The notes under the pieces: generated by a model | The model's database searches: none | Told to the model about the DNA's origin: nothing | The model's input: the letters and a program-made list of their open reading frames with translations, nothing else | Shown: positions 33,610-42,233 of the stretch, in pieces | Position numbering within the stretch: the first letter of the stretch is position 1 | Layout: the number at the start of each line of letters is the position of its first letter | Translations under genes and position numbers: made by a program | Origin: Oscillospiraceae bacterium | GTDB taxonomy: Bacteria > Bacillota > Clostridia > Oscillospirales > Oscillospiraceae | Assembly (NCBI GenBank): GCA_017452605.1 | Contig: JAFTMB010000047.1 | Coordinates: forward strand, 1-54,598 | Direction of reading: 5' to 3' | Length of the DNA stretch: 54,598 bases

Positions 33610-35256
33610 TTACCCCTCCTGATTCTGCTTGTACAGGCTTACCACATCCTCCGCCGTCACAGCGCCCTGGAATACGCACCTGCTCATGCGGTTGGCGGCG
33701 GTGGTGTAAAAGCTGTTTTGGCTGAAGAAAGCCCGGGGAGTGTTGACGGTGATGATTTGTCCGTCGAAGAACATTCCGGTAAGGTCTGCGTATTCGGCGC
33801 AGAATTCCACATCGTGGGACACCATGAGAATGGTGACGCCGCTATCTTTCAGTTTTTGCAGAATAGCTGCAAACTGGATTTTGAAAAAGGGGTCAAGACC
33901 CTTGGTGGGTTCGTCCAACAGCAGAAGTCTGGGGTTTGTCAAAAGCACTTTTGCCAGGGCAAGGCGCTGCTGCTCGCCGCCGGATAAATCCCAGGGGTGG
34001 CGGTGCAAAAGGTGAGAAATCTCACAAAGAGCGGCAACCCGCTCCTGCTGAACGGTGTCTGTGTTCATTTCTGCCAGTTCTTCTTGGGCGGTTGCTTTTA
34101 CAAACAGACTTTTCGGGTCTTGGGGCAGCATGGCAACGCAGCCGGAAAACAGCCTCTTTTGCTTGTGGGCAGGCACGCCAAACAGCTCCACTTTTCCCCG
34201 GTAGGGCTTGCAAATCTGGCAAATGGCTTTGAGCATGGTGGATTTACCAGCGCCGTTAGCGCCCACCACCGCAAACAGACTGCCCTGGGGAACAGACAAG
34301 CTGACGCCCTTTAAGATGTCCGGGCTGTCCTTTTCGTAGCGATACCAGCACTCCCGGAGAGTAAGGGCGGGGGAAGCTTCGCTGACGGTTTCCTCTCCGG
34401 CAGGGGAGAGGGTGTGGGGAGGATGGTTTTGGAATGCGCGGCTGAGCCAGCTGCGGCCCTCCCGGACGGTCAAGGGGCACTTGCCTTCTGCGCCGGAGGC
34501 GTAAAACGCCCGCACCGGGGTGGGAAGCGCGGCAAACATGGGGTGATTCTCTTTCCACAGCACCTGGCTGACTTCTCCAGGCTCACCCTGGGCGATGATG
34601 CGTCCGCTGTCCATCACCAGAACCTTGTCGGCGGCGGGATAAATATCCTCCAGCCGATGCTCGGTGATGAAAATGGTAGTGCCCAGTTCGGTGTTGATCT
34701 TCCGCAGAGTAGATAAGAAATCCGAGGCGGCCAGCGGGTCAAGCTGGCTGGTAGGTTCGTCGAGAATGAGAATTTCCGGCTGCATGGCCATGATGGCAGC
34801 TAAATTGAGCAGCTGCTTCTGTCCGCCGGAAAGCTGGGAAACCTCCCGGTGGAACCAGTCCTGAATGCCAAAATAGCTGGCCATTTCCGCCACCCGCAGC
34901 CGCATGGTCTTTTGGTCACAGCCCAGACTCTCAAGCCCGAAGGACAATTCGTGCCAGACCTTGTCGGTTACAATCTGGTCGTCGGGATTTTGCATAACAA
35001 AGCCGATTTTCGCCGCTTGCTCCCGTAAGGACAGCTGCTCCAAAGGCGCGCCGTCCAAAAGAATTGCGCCCTGCTTTTCTCCGTGGGGGGCAAGGCAGGA
35101 TTTTAAGTGCCGCAGCAATGTGGTTTTGCCGCTGCCGCTTTGTCCGCACAGCAGGACATATTCGCCCTTTTCAATGGTGACGCTCACGCTGTCCAGACAG
35201 CGTTTATTTGCGCCGGGATAGGAAAAACTCAAATCCTCGATATGGATATGCGCCAT
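33610..35256 (-). CDS. ECF transporter ATPase, two ABC domains in one chain
   Basis: 548 residues, a natural fusion of two ECF ATPases. Domain 1 (about 1-240) has Walker A GQSGSGKTT, LSGGQKQL and Walker B ILILDEPTSQLD. Domain 2 (about 305-525) has GANGAGKST, LSGGEQQRL and LLLLDEPTKGLD. The usual ECF module uses two separate subunits. ATG 35256 has AAAGGAGG upstream and lies 28 bases inside ecfT, so the pair is coupled. It powers uptake with the adjacent T and S proteins. Confidence 0.93.
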   Translation of the reverse strand: MAHIHIEDLSFSYPGANKRCLDSVSVTIEKGEYVLLCGQSGSGKTTLLRHLKSCLAPHGEKQGAILLDGAPLEQLSLREQAAKIGFVMQNPDDQIVTDKVWHELSFGLESLGCDQKTMRLRVAEMASYFGIQDWFHREVSQLSGGQKQLLNLAAIMAMQPEILILDEPTSQLDPLAASDFLSTLRKINTELGTTIFITEHRLEDIYPAADKVLVMDSGRIIAQGEPGEVSQVLWKENHPMFAALPTPVRAFYASGAEGKCPLTVREGRSWLSRAFQNHPPHTLSPAGEETVSEASPALTLRECWYRYEKDSPDILKGVSLSVPQGSLFAVVGANGAGKSTMLKAICQICKPYRGKVELFGVPAHKQKRLFSGCVAMLPQDPKSLFVKATAQEELAEMNTDTVQQERVAALCEISHLLHRHPWDLSGGEQQRLALAKVLLTNPRLLLLDEPTKGLDPFFKIQFAAILQKLKDSGVTILMVSHDVEFCAEYADLTGMFFDGQIITVNTPRAFFSQNSFYTTAANRMSRCVFQGAVTAEDVVSLYKQNQEG

Positions 35257-36095
35257 TGGACAGCCTCCTTTATCTGTAAAATGATGGGGATAAAGCATAA
35301 CGCGCAGTAGCAAATCAAACCGACGCCAACGCGGTCAATTTCCACAGCAGGGGTGTAGGTTGCCGCGTTGCCGCCAAAGGCGAGGATGCCTGATGTCAGG
35401 GCGGCTATGATGGCGATCAGGATAAAATCCCGGGGTGTAAACCGGTAGATTTGAAAGCTGGTGCGTTTTCCAGAGCCGTAACCTCTGGAGCGCATGGAGT
35501 CGGCGGTGGTAATGCTGCCCTCCAGCGCGTGGTCTGTCAGGGCGGAGAGGATGGTCATGCCGGAAGCGACCTTTCCCCGGAAGCTTACGGCATCTCCGCT
35601 TTTGCCAATACATTTCCGGGCGCCGGTCAGCTGGGAGGTTTTCCGCATAAAGCTGGGAATCAGCCGCAGAACCATCACCAGCAGCAAGCTGAGAGTGGGG
35701 ATAAGCCGGCCAAACAGGCAGATGAATTTATCGCTGGTAAGCACTTGGCTGTAGCAGGCAAACCACAGCATCATAATCACAAAAATGCTGCCGGTGACCA
35801 TGCCGTGAAGCAGCGCCTCCAGAGTGTAAGGATTCGAGAAGACATAGCATAAAACAGTGCTGCCCCGGTGATTGAGCAGGGGGTTTACCAAAGAAACCAG
35901 CAAAAACAGAGGAATCAGCGCCGTAAGCCACCTGAAAACCTTTTTGCCAATGAGCAAGGAAAGGTAGATGCCCCCGCTTAAGACGCCTGCCAGCAAATAC
36001 GCCGGATGCTGTATGACCACGCCGAAGACAATGGTCAGCGCGAAAAACAGAAAGCTGACCAAGGGGTGGTATTTGGAAAAAGCATCGTGTTTCAT
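35229..36095 (-). CDS. ecfT: ECF transporter transmembrane component EcfT
   Basis: 288 residues with about six membrane helices and the cytoplasmic coupling region characteristic of EcfT (ALEGSITTADSMRSRGYG, containing the Ala-Arg-Gly-type motif SRGYG). An upstream extension of the frame overlaps the riboswitch and its terminator; ATG 36095 has TTAGGAGC upstream and begins MKHDAFSKYHPLVSFLFF. First gene of the operon, controlled by the cobalamin riboswitch. Confidence 0.9.
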   Translation of the reverse strand: MKHDAFSKYHPLVSFLFFALTIVFGVVIQHPAYLLAGVLSGGIYLSLLIGKKVFRWLTALIPLFLLVSLVNPLLNHRGSTVLCYVFSNPYTLEALLHGMVTGSIFVIMMLWFACYSQVLTSDKFICLFGRLIPTLSLLLVMVLRLIPSFMRKTSQLTGARKCIGKSGDAVSFRGKVASGMTILSALTDHALEGSITTADSMRSRGYGSGKRTSFQIYRFTPRDFILIAIIAALTSGILAFGGNAATYTPAVEIDRVGVGLICYCALCFIPIILQIKEAVQWRISISRI

Positions 36096-36117
36096 ATTGC
36101 TCCTAACCGGGGACAAT

Positions 36118-36143
36118 AAAAAAAGAGTCCCCGTGGGGACTCC
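36118..36143 (-). terminator. Riboswitch-controlled terminator before ecfT
   Basis: Stem GGAGTCCC with GGGACTC followed (minus strand) by T7, about 25 bases before the ecfT start. It is the expression platform of the minus-strand cobalamin riboswitch. Confidence 0.9.
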
Positions 36144-36189
36144 AAAAAGGAAAAAATCGGCAAACGCCTTACAGCCTGCAGACAGCCCC

Positions 36190-36345
36190 CAAGAGTCTGG
36201 CAGTTGTGTCAAAACGCTGTATTCCGGCTCCGGACGCCTGAATCGGCAGGTCTTCTCAGATTGCTCCAATGACCTTACCAGGCTATTATGTCCGTCTACG
36301 GCGGCTTGGTACCGCTGGGATTTAGTTCCCATTCCAATTACGTAT
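36190..36345 (-). promoter_or_regulatory. Cobalamin riboswitch controlling the ECF operon
   Basis: On the minus strand the conserved blocks occur in order: ATGGGAACTAAATCCC, CCAAGCCGCC, GTCATTGGAGCAATCTGAG with AAGACC, and AGACCTGCCGATTCAGGCG near the end. They match the B12-riboswitch core, and a terminator follows. The 20 bases at 36252-36271 are the exact reverse complement of 36541-36560 in the plus-strand riboswitch. The ends are approximate. Confidence 0.87.
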
Positions 36346-36356
36346 TTGACCCTGAT

Positions 36357-36385
36357 AGCATACCACATTTTTTAAGGATACGCAA
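36357..36385 (-). promoter_or_regulatory. Minus-strand promoter of the ECF operon
   Basis: On the minus strand TTGCGT (36380-36385) and TATGCT (36357-36362) with a 17-bp spacer, just upstream of the riboswitch. Confidence 0.6.
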
Positions 36386-36403
36386 TCAATTTTTCACTTT
36401 TTC

Positions 36404-36432
36404 TTGTAATTTCCAGATGGAAGTGGTACAAT
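36404..36432 (+). promoter_or_regulatory. Plus-strand promoter of the DUF4430 lipoprotein gene
   Basis: TTGTAA (36404-36409) and TACAAT (36427-36432) with a 17-bp spacer, back to back with the minus-strand promoter. Confidence 0.65.
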
Positions 36433-36439
36433 AAAGAAG

Positions 36440-36625
36440 CTTTGCGGGAAATCAGGTGCAAATCCTGAGCGAGTCCGTCGCCGTGAAATGCGTGAAGCCC
36501 TCTTCTTACCCTTTTCGCGCCGCAACGAAAGGGAACAGGCCATTGGAGCAATCTGAGAAGGCTGAAGATGGGCGCATTGAGCCGGAATATCTGCATGGCA
36601 GCGCCCTCATTTTATCCGCTGCGAG
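36440..36625 (+). promoter_or_regulatory. Cobalamin riboswitch controlling the DUF4430 lipoprotein
   Basis: Conserved blocks occur in order: GCGGGAAATCAGGTGCAAAT, CCTGAGCGAGTCCGTCGCCG, GTGAAGCCC, and GCCATTGGAGCAATCTGAG with AAGGC (36540-36562). No terminator with a T-run is seen before the gene. A stem GCAGCG/CGCTGC (36599-36622) lies close to the ribosome-binding site AAGGAG, so control could be at translation; this is inference. Ends are approximate. Confidence 0.85.
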
Positions 36626-36667
36626 ACTGGCGGCAAGGGGGAAAAACGTTATAAGGAGAAATGTCAA

Positions 36668-37162
36668 ATGAAAACGAACAGTATGAAAAAATGGCTGTCG
36701 TTGCTCCTTTGCATTGCGCTGATTGCGGCTACAGCGTTACTGGCAACGGGATGTAATGACGCACCTGCAAACACCGGTTCCGACGCGGAAAATCCGGATT
36801 CTTCCGCCAGCTCCGGCACGGAAAGTCAGGACACAACCGGCGCGGTCGGCCCCACGGTGAAAGGCGAGGGAAGCACCGTATTTACCTTCGTGACAGTGGA
36901 TAAAAACGGCGTAAAAACCGAGTTTGAAATCCACACCGATGAAAAAACGGTGGGCGCTGCCTTGACTTCCTTAAACCTGATTGCCGGTGAGATGGGCCCG
37001 TATGGTCTGTATATTCAGAGCGTATTGGGTCAGACCCTGGATTGGGACAAGGACGGTATGTATTGGGCGTTCTATATGAATGGCGAGTACGCCCTGACCG
37101 GCGTAGATGAAACGGACATTGTCCCCGGTACGGTTTATACCATTCAGGCAGATAAGGGCTAA
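36668..37162 (+). CDS. DUF4430 (transcobalamin-like domain) lipoprotein
   Basis: 164 residues: lipoprotein signal with lipobox LLATGC (Cys29), a Ser/Asp/Gly-rich linker (about 30-65), then a DUF4430 domain (about 70-164). The domain includes the strand-rich VKTEFEIHTDEKTVGAALTS, the LIAGEMGPYGLYIQSVLG segment and MYWAFYMNGEYALTGVDETD. DUF4430 is related to the C-terminal domain of intrinsic factor and transcobalamin. Together with its own cobalamin riboswitch and the divergent ECF uptake operon, this suggests a surface protein that captures cobalamin. The function is inferred. ATG has AAGGAG upstream. Confidence 0.85.
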   Translation: MKTNSMKKWLSLLLCIALIAATALLATGCNDAPANTGSDAENPDSSASSGTESQDTTGAVGPTVKGEGSTVFTFVTVDKNGVKTEFEIHTDEKTVGAALTSLNLIAGEMGPYGLYIQSVLGQTLDWDKDGMYWAFYMNGEYALTGVDETDIVPGTVYTIQADKG

Positions 37163-37174
37163 AAAGAAAAACCC

Positions 37175-37204
37175 GGGCACCCTGAAATCAGGGTGCCCTT
37201 TCTT
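37175..37204 (+). terminator. Terminator after the DUF4430 lipoprotein
   Basis: A perfect 11-bp stem (37175-37185 with 37188-37198) followed by a T-rich tract. Confidence 0.9.
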
Positions 37205-37273
37205 TACTCTTTACTATTTTGCGAAAATTTGATATACTTATATTAATTGTATCCTCACAAGGAGAAACATGCA

Positions 37274-38137
37274 GTGAAGAAACCGACCCGTTATATTTTG
37301 CTGGCAATCCTATTACTTGGACTGATCGTCTGGGGCGCTTGGGAAAACCAAGCCCTTGGCCGCACTGATTACACCCTGACCAGCCAGCGCCTGCCCGACA
37401 GCTTTGACGGCTACCGGATTGTCCAGATTTCCGATTTGCACAACACCCGGTTTGGCAAAAATAATGAAAAGCTTTTGCAGATGGTGGAAGACGCCCAGCC
37501 GGACATGATTGCCATGACAGGAGATTTGATTGACTCCCGCAGAACCGATTTGGAAATTGCTCTGGAATTTGTCCGCGCCGCAGTGAAAATCGCTCCGTGC
37601 TACTATGTCACCGGAAACCACGAGATTCGGGACAAGGAATATGGCGCGTTGGAGCAGGAAATGGAGAAGCTGGGAGTTACGGTGCTTCGGGGTGAAAAGG
37701 CGGAGGTTACCAGAGGAACAGACAAAATCTGCATTTTGGGTGTGGATGACTGCACCGAGGTAGTGACAGACAACCCCAAATATGAAAAGGACCGCCGGGA
37801 TTGGGACGAAATCCAGAATGAGGTAATGGAAATAATGCTTGAGCCCATTGCGGTTTCTGAGTTTAACATTTTGCTTTCCCACCGCCCGGACAGCTTTCCG
37901 GTGTTTTGCCGGTACGGCGTGGATTTGGCGCTGACCGGACATAACCACGGCGGCCAGATCCGCATTCCGGGACTTGGCGGCTTGTATGCCTCAGAAGATC
38001 TGTTTCCGGAGTATGACGAAGGTATGTTTTCTCAAGGAAACACCACCATGATTGTCAGCCGGGGTTTGGGAAACAGCTTGTTTCCTTTCCGGGTGAATAA
38101 CCGCCCGGAAATAGTAGTGGTGACCTTGCATAAATGA
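37274..38137 (+). CDS. Membrane-anchored metallophosphoesterase (YkuE-like)
   Basis: 287 residues: an N-terminal membrane anchor (about 6-24) and a calcineurin-like phosphoesterase domain. Metal-binding motifs are ISDLHNTRFG, MTGDLIDSR, VTGNHEIRD, LLSHRPD and LTGHNHGGQIRIPG. YkuE-like relatives are exported metal-dependent phosphodiesterases; the substrate is unknown. The start is GTG 37274, 9 bases after GGAG; the nearby ATG (37269) opens only a two-codon frame whose TGA overlaps the GTG. It lies 13 bases upstream of ktrB. Confidence 0.9.
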   Translation: MKKPTRYILLAILLLGLIVWGAWENQALGRTDYTLTSQRLPDSFDGYRIVQISDLHNTRFGKNNEKLLQMVEDAQPDMIAMTGDLIDSRRTDLEIALEFVRAAVKIAPCYYVTGNHEIRDKEYGALEQEMEKLGVTVLRGEKAEVTRGTDKICILGVDDCTEVVTDNPKYEKDRRDWDEIQNEVMEIMLEPIAVSEFNILLSHRPDSFPVFCRYGVDLALTGHNHGGQIRIPGLGGLYASEDLFPEYDEGMFSQGNTTMIVSRGLGNSLFPFRVNNRPEIVVVTLHK

Positions 38138-38150
38138 AGGAGGGAGAGAA

Positions 38151-39524
38151 ATGACAGGTAAATCCGACAGGCCCCGGAAAAAGAGGGGCAAGGTGAAGCT
38201 CAGCTCCATGCAAATCATTGCCATCGCCTTTCTGGGGATTATTCTGGCGGGAACGGCGCTGTTAATGCTTCCGGTTGCTTCCAGAAGCGGTGAGGCTTGC
38301 CCGTTTCTCCCGGCGCTGTTTACTGCAACCTCCGCCACCTGTGTGACAGGTCTGACCCCCTTTGACACCTGGGTTCAGTGGAGCGGCTTCGGCCAAATTG
38401 TGATTCTTTGCATGATCGAGCTGGGCGGCCTTGGCTTTATGTCGGCAGCATCACTGGTGGTATTCATGCTGCGCAAAAAAGTGGGCCTGCAGCAAAGAAT
38501 GCTGATTGCCCAGGCTTTCAGCCTTAATAATATGGACGGCGTGGTGAGATTGCAGAAGATGGTTCTGTGGGGCAGCCTTGCCATTCAAACCGCCGGCGCG
38601 CTTGTACTGTTTCTTCGTTTTCTGCCGGGTTACGGCGTAAAAACCGCAATCAAATGGGGTGTTTTCCACGCAGTATCCGCTTTTTGCAATGCCGGATTTG
38701 ATATATTAGGCGTTGTTTCTCCCGGAGGGAGCATATCCATTTTTTCCAATGACCCCATTGTTTGCTTTACTTTAATGGCGCTGATTGCGGTAGGCGGTTT
38801 CGGCTTCTTTGTGTGGGAGGAGGTCGCCCGGCTTCGCTCCTGGAAAAAGCTTAGCATCTATACAAAGCTGGTGCTGCTGATGTCCTTTGCTCTGATTATC
38901 GGCGGAGCGGTTATCGTTGGAGCGCTGGAGTGGAACAATCCCGCAACGCTGGGGGCAATGCCCCTGCCCCAAAAACTGCTGAATGCCCTTTTTCAGTCTG
39001 TTACTCTCCGCACAGCCGGCTTTGCGTCCTTTGACCAAGCGGCCATGACCGACGGAGGCAAGGCGGTGTCCATGGCGCTGATGTTTATTGGCGGTTCTTC
39101 TGGGTCCACTGCCGGCGGTATCAAAACCGTAACGGTTTTGGTGCTGGCGCTGTTCGTTTGGGCAAGAATTCGGGGCAGAAGCACAGTTTGCTCCCACAAG
39201 CGAACCATTCCGGAAAAGCAGGTAATGGATGCCATGACCATTGCCATGGTGATGATGGGGCTGGCGCTGTTTGGCGGCATTTTTATCTGCGCGACCTCTC
39301 CCGTGGGATTTACCGATGCTTTGTTTGAAGCGGTATCTGCCCTGGCAACGGTGGGACTGACCGCCGGTGTTACGGGAAGTTTGAGTGTCCCGGCCCAGAT
39401 TCTGGTGATTCTTTATATGTATTTTGGTCGTGTAGGCGTTCTTACCATCAGCCTGGGCTTTTTAATGGGCAACCGGGCAGGGGAGCGGTACCAGTACGCA
39501 GATACAAACCTTTTGATTGGATAG
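38151..39524 (+). CDS. ktrB: Trk/Ktr potassium uptake protein, membrane subunit
   Basis: 457 residues, KtrB/TrkH-type potassium channel-like transporter with four repeats of a helix-pore-helix unit. The filter sequences include TATSATCVTGLTPFDT, the AFCNAGFDILG segment, TLRTAGFASFD and ALATVGLTAGVTG, each with a pore-loop Gly. The length is usual for KtrB. AGGGAGAGA lies before the ATG. It is followed 11 bases later by the regulatory subunit KtrA. No c-di-AMP riboswitch is seen upstream. Confidence 0.95.
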   Translation: MTGKSDRPRKKRGKVKLSSMQIIAIAFLGIILAGTALLMLPVASRSGEACPFLPALFTATSATCVTGLTPFDTWVQWSGFGQIVILCMIELGGLGFMSAASLVVFMLRKKVGLQQRMLIAQAFSLNNMDGVVRLQKMVLWGSLAIQTAGALVLFLRFLPGYGVKTAIKWGVFHAVSAFCNAGFDILGVVSPGGSISIFSNDPIVCFTLMALIAVGGFGFFVWEEVARLRSWKKLSIYTKLVLLMSFALIIGGAVIVGALEWNNPATLGAMPLPQKLLNALFQSVTLRTAGFASFDQAAMTDGGKAVSMALMFIGGSSGSTAGGIKTVTVLVLALFVWARIRGRSTVCSHKRTIPEKQVMDAMTIAMVMMGLALFGGIFICATSPVGFTDALFEAVSALATVGLTAGVTGSLSVPAQILVILYMYFGRVGVLTISLGFLMGNRAGERYQYADTNLLIG

Positions 39525-39535
39525 GAGGAAACGCT

Positions 39536-40183
39536 ATGAAATCCTATGTTGTGATTGGCCTCGGACGGTTCGGTTCAGAGGTGGCAAAGCAGCTTTATAA
39601 GCATGGCTGTGAAGTGATGGCCATGGATGTCAGCAACAAGCTGGTGCAGGAAATATCCAACTATGTGACCCATGCAGTGGTCAGCGACTGCCGGGACAAG
39701 GAAGTGCTGAAGGCGCTGGGTGTGAAAGATTTTGACTGCGCCATTGTGGCCATCGGTGATGATTTGTCTGCATCTGTGCTGGCAACCATGAATTTGAAGG
39801 AGCTGGGTGTTCCTTACATTGTGTGTAAAGCCAAGGATGAAACCCATTGCCATGTACTGGAAAAACTGGGAGCAGACCGGGTTGTGGTACCGGAAAAGGA
39901 AAATGCCGCCCGTCTGGCAAAGAGCCTTTCCAGTCCCAATGTGCTGGATTATATTGAGCTTTCTGAGGATTACGGCATTGCCGAAGTGCCGGCGCCCAAG
40001 GTGTGGCAGAATAAGAGTCTGCGTGAATTGAATGTCCGGGCAAAGCTGGGCGTAAATATCATTGCAGTGCGCAGCGAAGGGGAGATTATCGTTTCTCCCG
40101 CAGCTGACTATGTCATTCGGGAAGGGAATGTCGTGGTGGTGCTGGGTGATACCAAGGCGTTGGAGGCGGCGCAGAAGCTATGA
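39536..40183 (+). CDS. ktrA: Potassium uptake regulatory subunit KtrA (RCK)
   Basis: 215 residues: an RCK-N Rossmann domain that binds ATP/NAD (VVIGLGRFGSEVAKQLYKHG; the acidic AMDVSNKLVQ) followed by an RCK-C domain (about 135-215). It forms a cytoplasmic ring gating KtrB. The RCK-C domain of Gram-positive KtrA binds c-di-AMP, which may apply here. AGGAGG precedes the ATG; the stop overlaps the next gene by 4 bases. Confidence 0.95.
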   Translation: MKSYVVIGLGRFGSEVAKQLYKHGCEVMAMDVSNKLVQEISNYVTHAVVSDCRDKEVLKALGVKDFDCAIVAIGDDLSASVLATMNLKELGVPYIVCKAKDETHCHVLEKLGADRVVVPEKENAARLAKSLSSPNVLDYIELSEDYGIAEVPAPKVWQNKSLRELNVRAKLGVNIIAVRSEGEIIVSPAADYVIREGNVVVVLGDTKALEAAQKL

Positions 40184-40932
40184 GCGAATTGGTGATTACC
40201 TCCCGGAAAAACCCGCTGATTCAGCAGGTGCGAAAGCTTCTTTCCTCCCGGAAAGAGCGGGAAGAAAAAGGACTGTTTGTATCGGACGGAACCAAGCTTT
40301 TGCAGGAGGCAGTGAAATACTGCCACGGATTGGACACCGTATTTTTAACCGAGGGTATTTCCGTAGAACTGCCGGATAAGGTGAAATGCTACCGGGTCAG
40401 CCCGGAGATTATGGCCTACGTTTCCCCCATGGAAACCCCTCAGGGCGCGCTGTTTGTGTGTCGGCTGCCGGAAAAAACTCCCCTGCAGGCCAAGCCGGGA
40501 ACGCTACTCTTGGACGGCATTCAAGACCCGGGAAATTTGGGCACGGTTTTGCGGACGGCGGATGCGCTCAATGTGCAGGTCGCGCTGCTGGAAGGCTGCG
40601 CAGATCCCTATAGCCACAAGGTGGTTCGCTCCTCCATGGGCGCTGTGTTCCGCACGCCGGTGGTTCGCTGCAGTTGGCAGGAGGCAAAGGCTGCTTTTGC
40701 TGCTGCCGGTATTCCCGTGGCGGTGACGGCCTTAAATGACAAAGCGGAGGATATTCGCGCGGCGCGCATAGGCGAGATGGCTGTGGTGATCGGAAGCGAA
40801 GGTCAGGGCGTCCGGCAGGAAATTCTCAATGGCGCAGACAAGGCGCTGGTGATTCCCATGAATCCCAGATGCGAATCGTTAAATGCGGCGGTGGCGGCAG
40901 CCATCGTTATGTGGCAAATGGTTACCCAGTAA
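40180..40932 (+). CDS. SpoU/TrmH family RNA 2'-O-methyltransferase
   Basis: 250 residues: an N-terminal substrate-binding domain (SRKNPLIQQVRKLLSSRKER, typical of 23S rRNA or tRNA 2'-O-methyltransferases) and a SPOUT knot domain. Motifs are LLLDGIQDPGNLGTVLRTAD, VIGSEGQGVRQEIL and the C-terminal IPMNPRCESLNAAVAAAI. The methylated nucleotide cannot be told. The start overlaps ktrA (ATGA), and dprA follows 20 bases after the stop. Confidence 0.9.
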   Translation: MSELVITSRKNPLIQQVRKLLSSRKEREEKGLFVSDGTKLLQEAVKYCHGLDTVFLTEGISVELPDKVKCYRVSPEIMAYVSPMETPQGALFVCRLPEKTPLQAKPGTLLLDGIQDPGNLGTVLRTADALNVQVALLEGCADPYSHKVVRSSMGAVFRTPVVRCSWQEAKAAFAAAGIPVAVTALNDKAEDIRAARIGEMAVVIGSEGQGVRQEILNGADKALVIPMNPRCESLNAAVAAAIVMWQMVTQ

Positions 40933-40952
40933 GACAGAAAGAAGGAAAAACC

Positions 40953-42212
40953 ATGCTGGTACACTGGATATGGCTTGCGACCCGGAACGAAATGTCAGAC
41001 CGGGAAAAGCAAATGGCGCTGCTTCATTTTCAGGACGCAGAGGCGGTTTACTATGCCTCGGAGGAAGACCTGAAGGCTGTGGAGGATTTAAGCGTTAAGG
41101 CAGCCAAGGCGCTGCTGGATAAATCCCTTACTCAGGCCAACGCCATTTTGCGTGATTGCGCCAATATGGGAATCCATGTTTGCACCTATCAGGATGCAGC
41201 CTATCCGGCAAAGCTTAAGAATATTGCTGACCCACCTTTGGTATTATACTATAAGGGTACGCTGCCGGATTTTGACAGTGTTCCGGTGATTGCTGTGGTG
41301 GGTACGAGAAAATGCACGCCCTACGGCATCCATGTATCCCGGAAAATGGGCGGCCAGATTGCCCGGTGCGGCGGTTTGATTGTGTCCGGCATTGCCAAGG
41401 GAAACGATGGCGCAGCCATGGAAGGGGCGCTCACTGCGGGCGGAATTGTGGTAGGCGTGCTGGGAAGCGGCGCGGATATTGTGTATCCGCCGGAAAACAA
41501 GGCGCTTTTCGCCGACACGGAAAAGTACGGGTGCCTGTTAACAGAGTTTCCTCCCAAAACACCGCCCTTCGGCTGGAATTTTCCCAAGCGAAACCGGATT
41601 ATCAGCGGCCTTGCCAACGGTGTTCTGGTTGTGGAAGCGCCCTATAAAAGCGGCGCGCTGATTACCGCCCGGCAGGCTGCGGAGCAGGGCCGGGATGTGT
41701 TTGTGGTGCCGGGAAACGTGGATATGGAAAGCTGCATGGGCAGCAACGCCCTGCTGCGCGAAGGCGCAATACCCGTCAGCCGGGGCTGGGATGTGATGTG
41801 CGAGTATCAGCATCTTTACCCGGATGCGGTGCGCCCGGATACCTCTGTAATCACCCCTTCGGGATACTCAGACCCGGTGATGAAGAATGCAGTCGCAGAA
41901 GAAAGAAGCCTGCCGAAAGTGGCGCAGGAGCCGGTTTTGCCTGCAAATAATCGACTTTTCCCCAAGAAAAAAGAGAGAAAACCCATTGACAACGGCTCGA
42001 AGCCGCCTTATAGTGACATACGTGATATTTTTCAGGGGCTTACCGAGCAGGAAAAAGCCATCGCATCGCTGCTGACCGAAGAAGACAAGCTGGTGGACGA
42101 TGTAATTGCCAAATCGGGCCTGGCGGCTGCCAGTGTGCTTGCCACGCTGACGGTTTTGGAAATCAAGGGCGTGATTAAGCGTTTGCCCGGAAAACGGATT
42201 GCATTAAAGTAG
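40953..42212 (+). CDS. dprA: DNA processing protein DprA
   Basis: 419 residues: an N-terminal SAM-like helical region, a central Rossmann-like DprA/Smf domain (VAVVGTRKCTPYG; GIAKGNDGAAMEGAL; FPPKTPPFGWNFPKRNRIIS; AGNVD-type VVPGNVDMESCMGSNAL) and a C-terminal winged helix (about 355-419). DprA protects incoming single-stranded DNA and loads RecA. ATG 40953 follows AGAAGGA. The order dprA-topA-trmFO matches Bacillus. Confidence 0.95.
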   Translation: MLVHWIWLATRNEMSDREKQMALLHFQDAEAVYYASEEDLKAVEDLSVKAAKALLDKSLTQANAILRDCANMGIHVCTYQDAAYPAKLKNIADPPLVLYYKGTLPDFDSVPVIAVVGTRKCTPYGIHVSRKMGGQIARCGGLIVSGIAKGNDGAAMEGALTAGGIVVGVLGSGADIVYPPENKALFADTEKYGCLLTEFPPKTPPFGWNFPKRNRIISGLANGVLVVEAPYKSGALITARQAAEQGRDVFVVPGNVDMESCMGSNALLREGAIPVSRGWDVMCEYQHLYPDAVRPDTSVITPSGYSDPVMKNAVAEERSLPKVAQEPVLPANNRLFPKKKERKPIDNGSKPPYSDIRDIFQGLTEQEKAIASLLTEEDKLVDDVIAKSGLAAASVLATLTVLEIKGVIKRLPGKRIALK

Positions 42213-42233
42213 TTTCAGAAACGGAGTATTTTC

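Noticed and set aside
37269..37277. ATG-CAG-TGA mini-frame overlapping the metallophosphoesterase GTG start
   Set aside because: Could be a translation-coupling device, but a two-codon frame occurs easily by chance and nothing else supports it.
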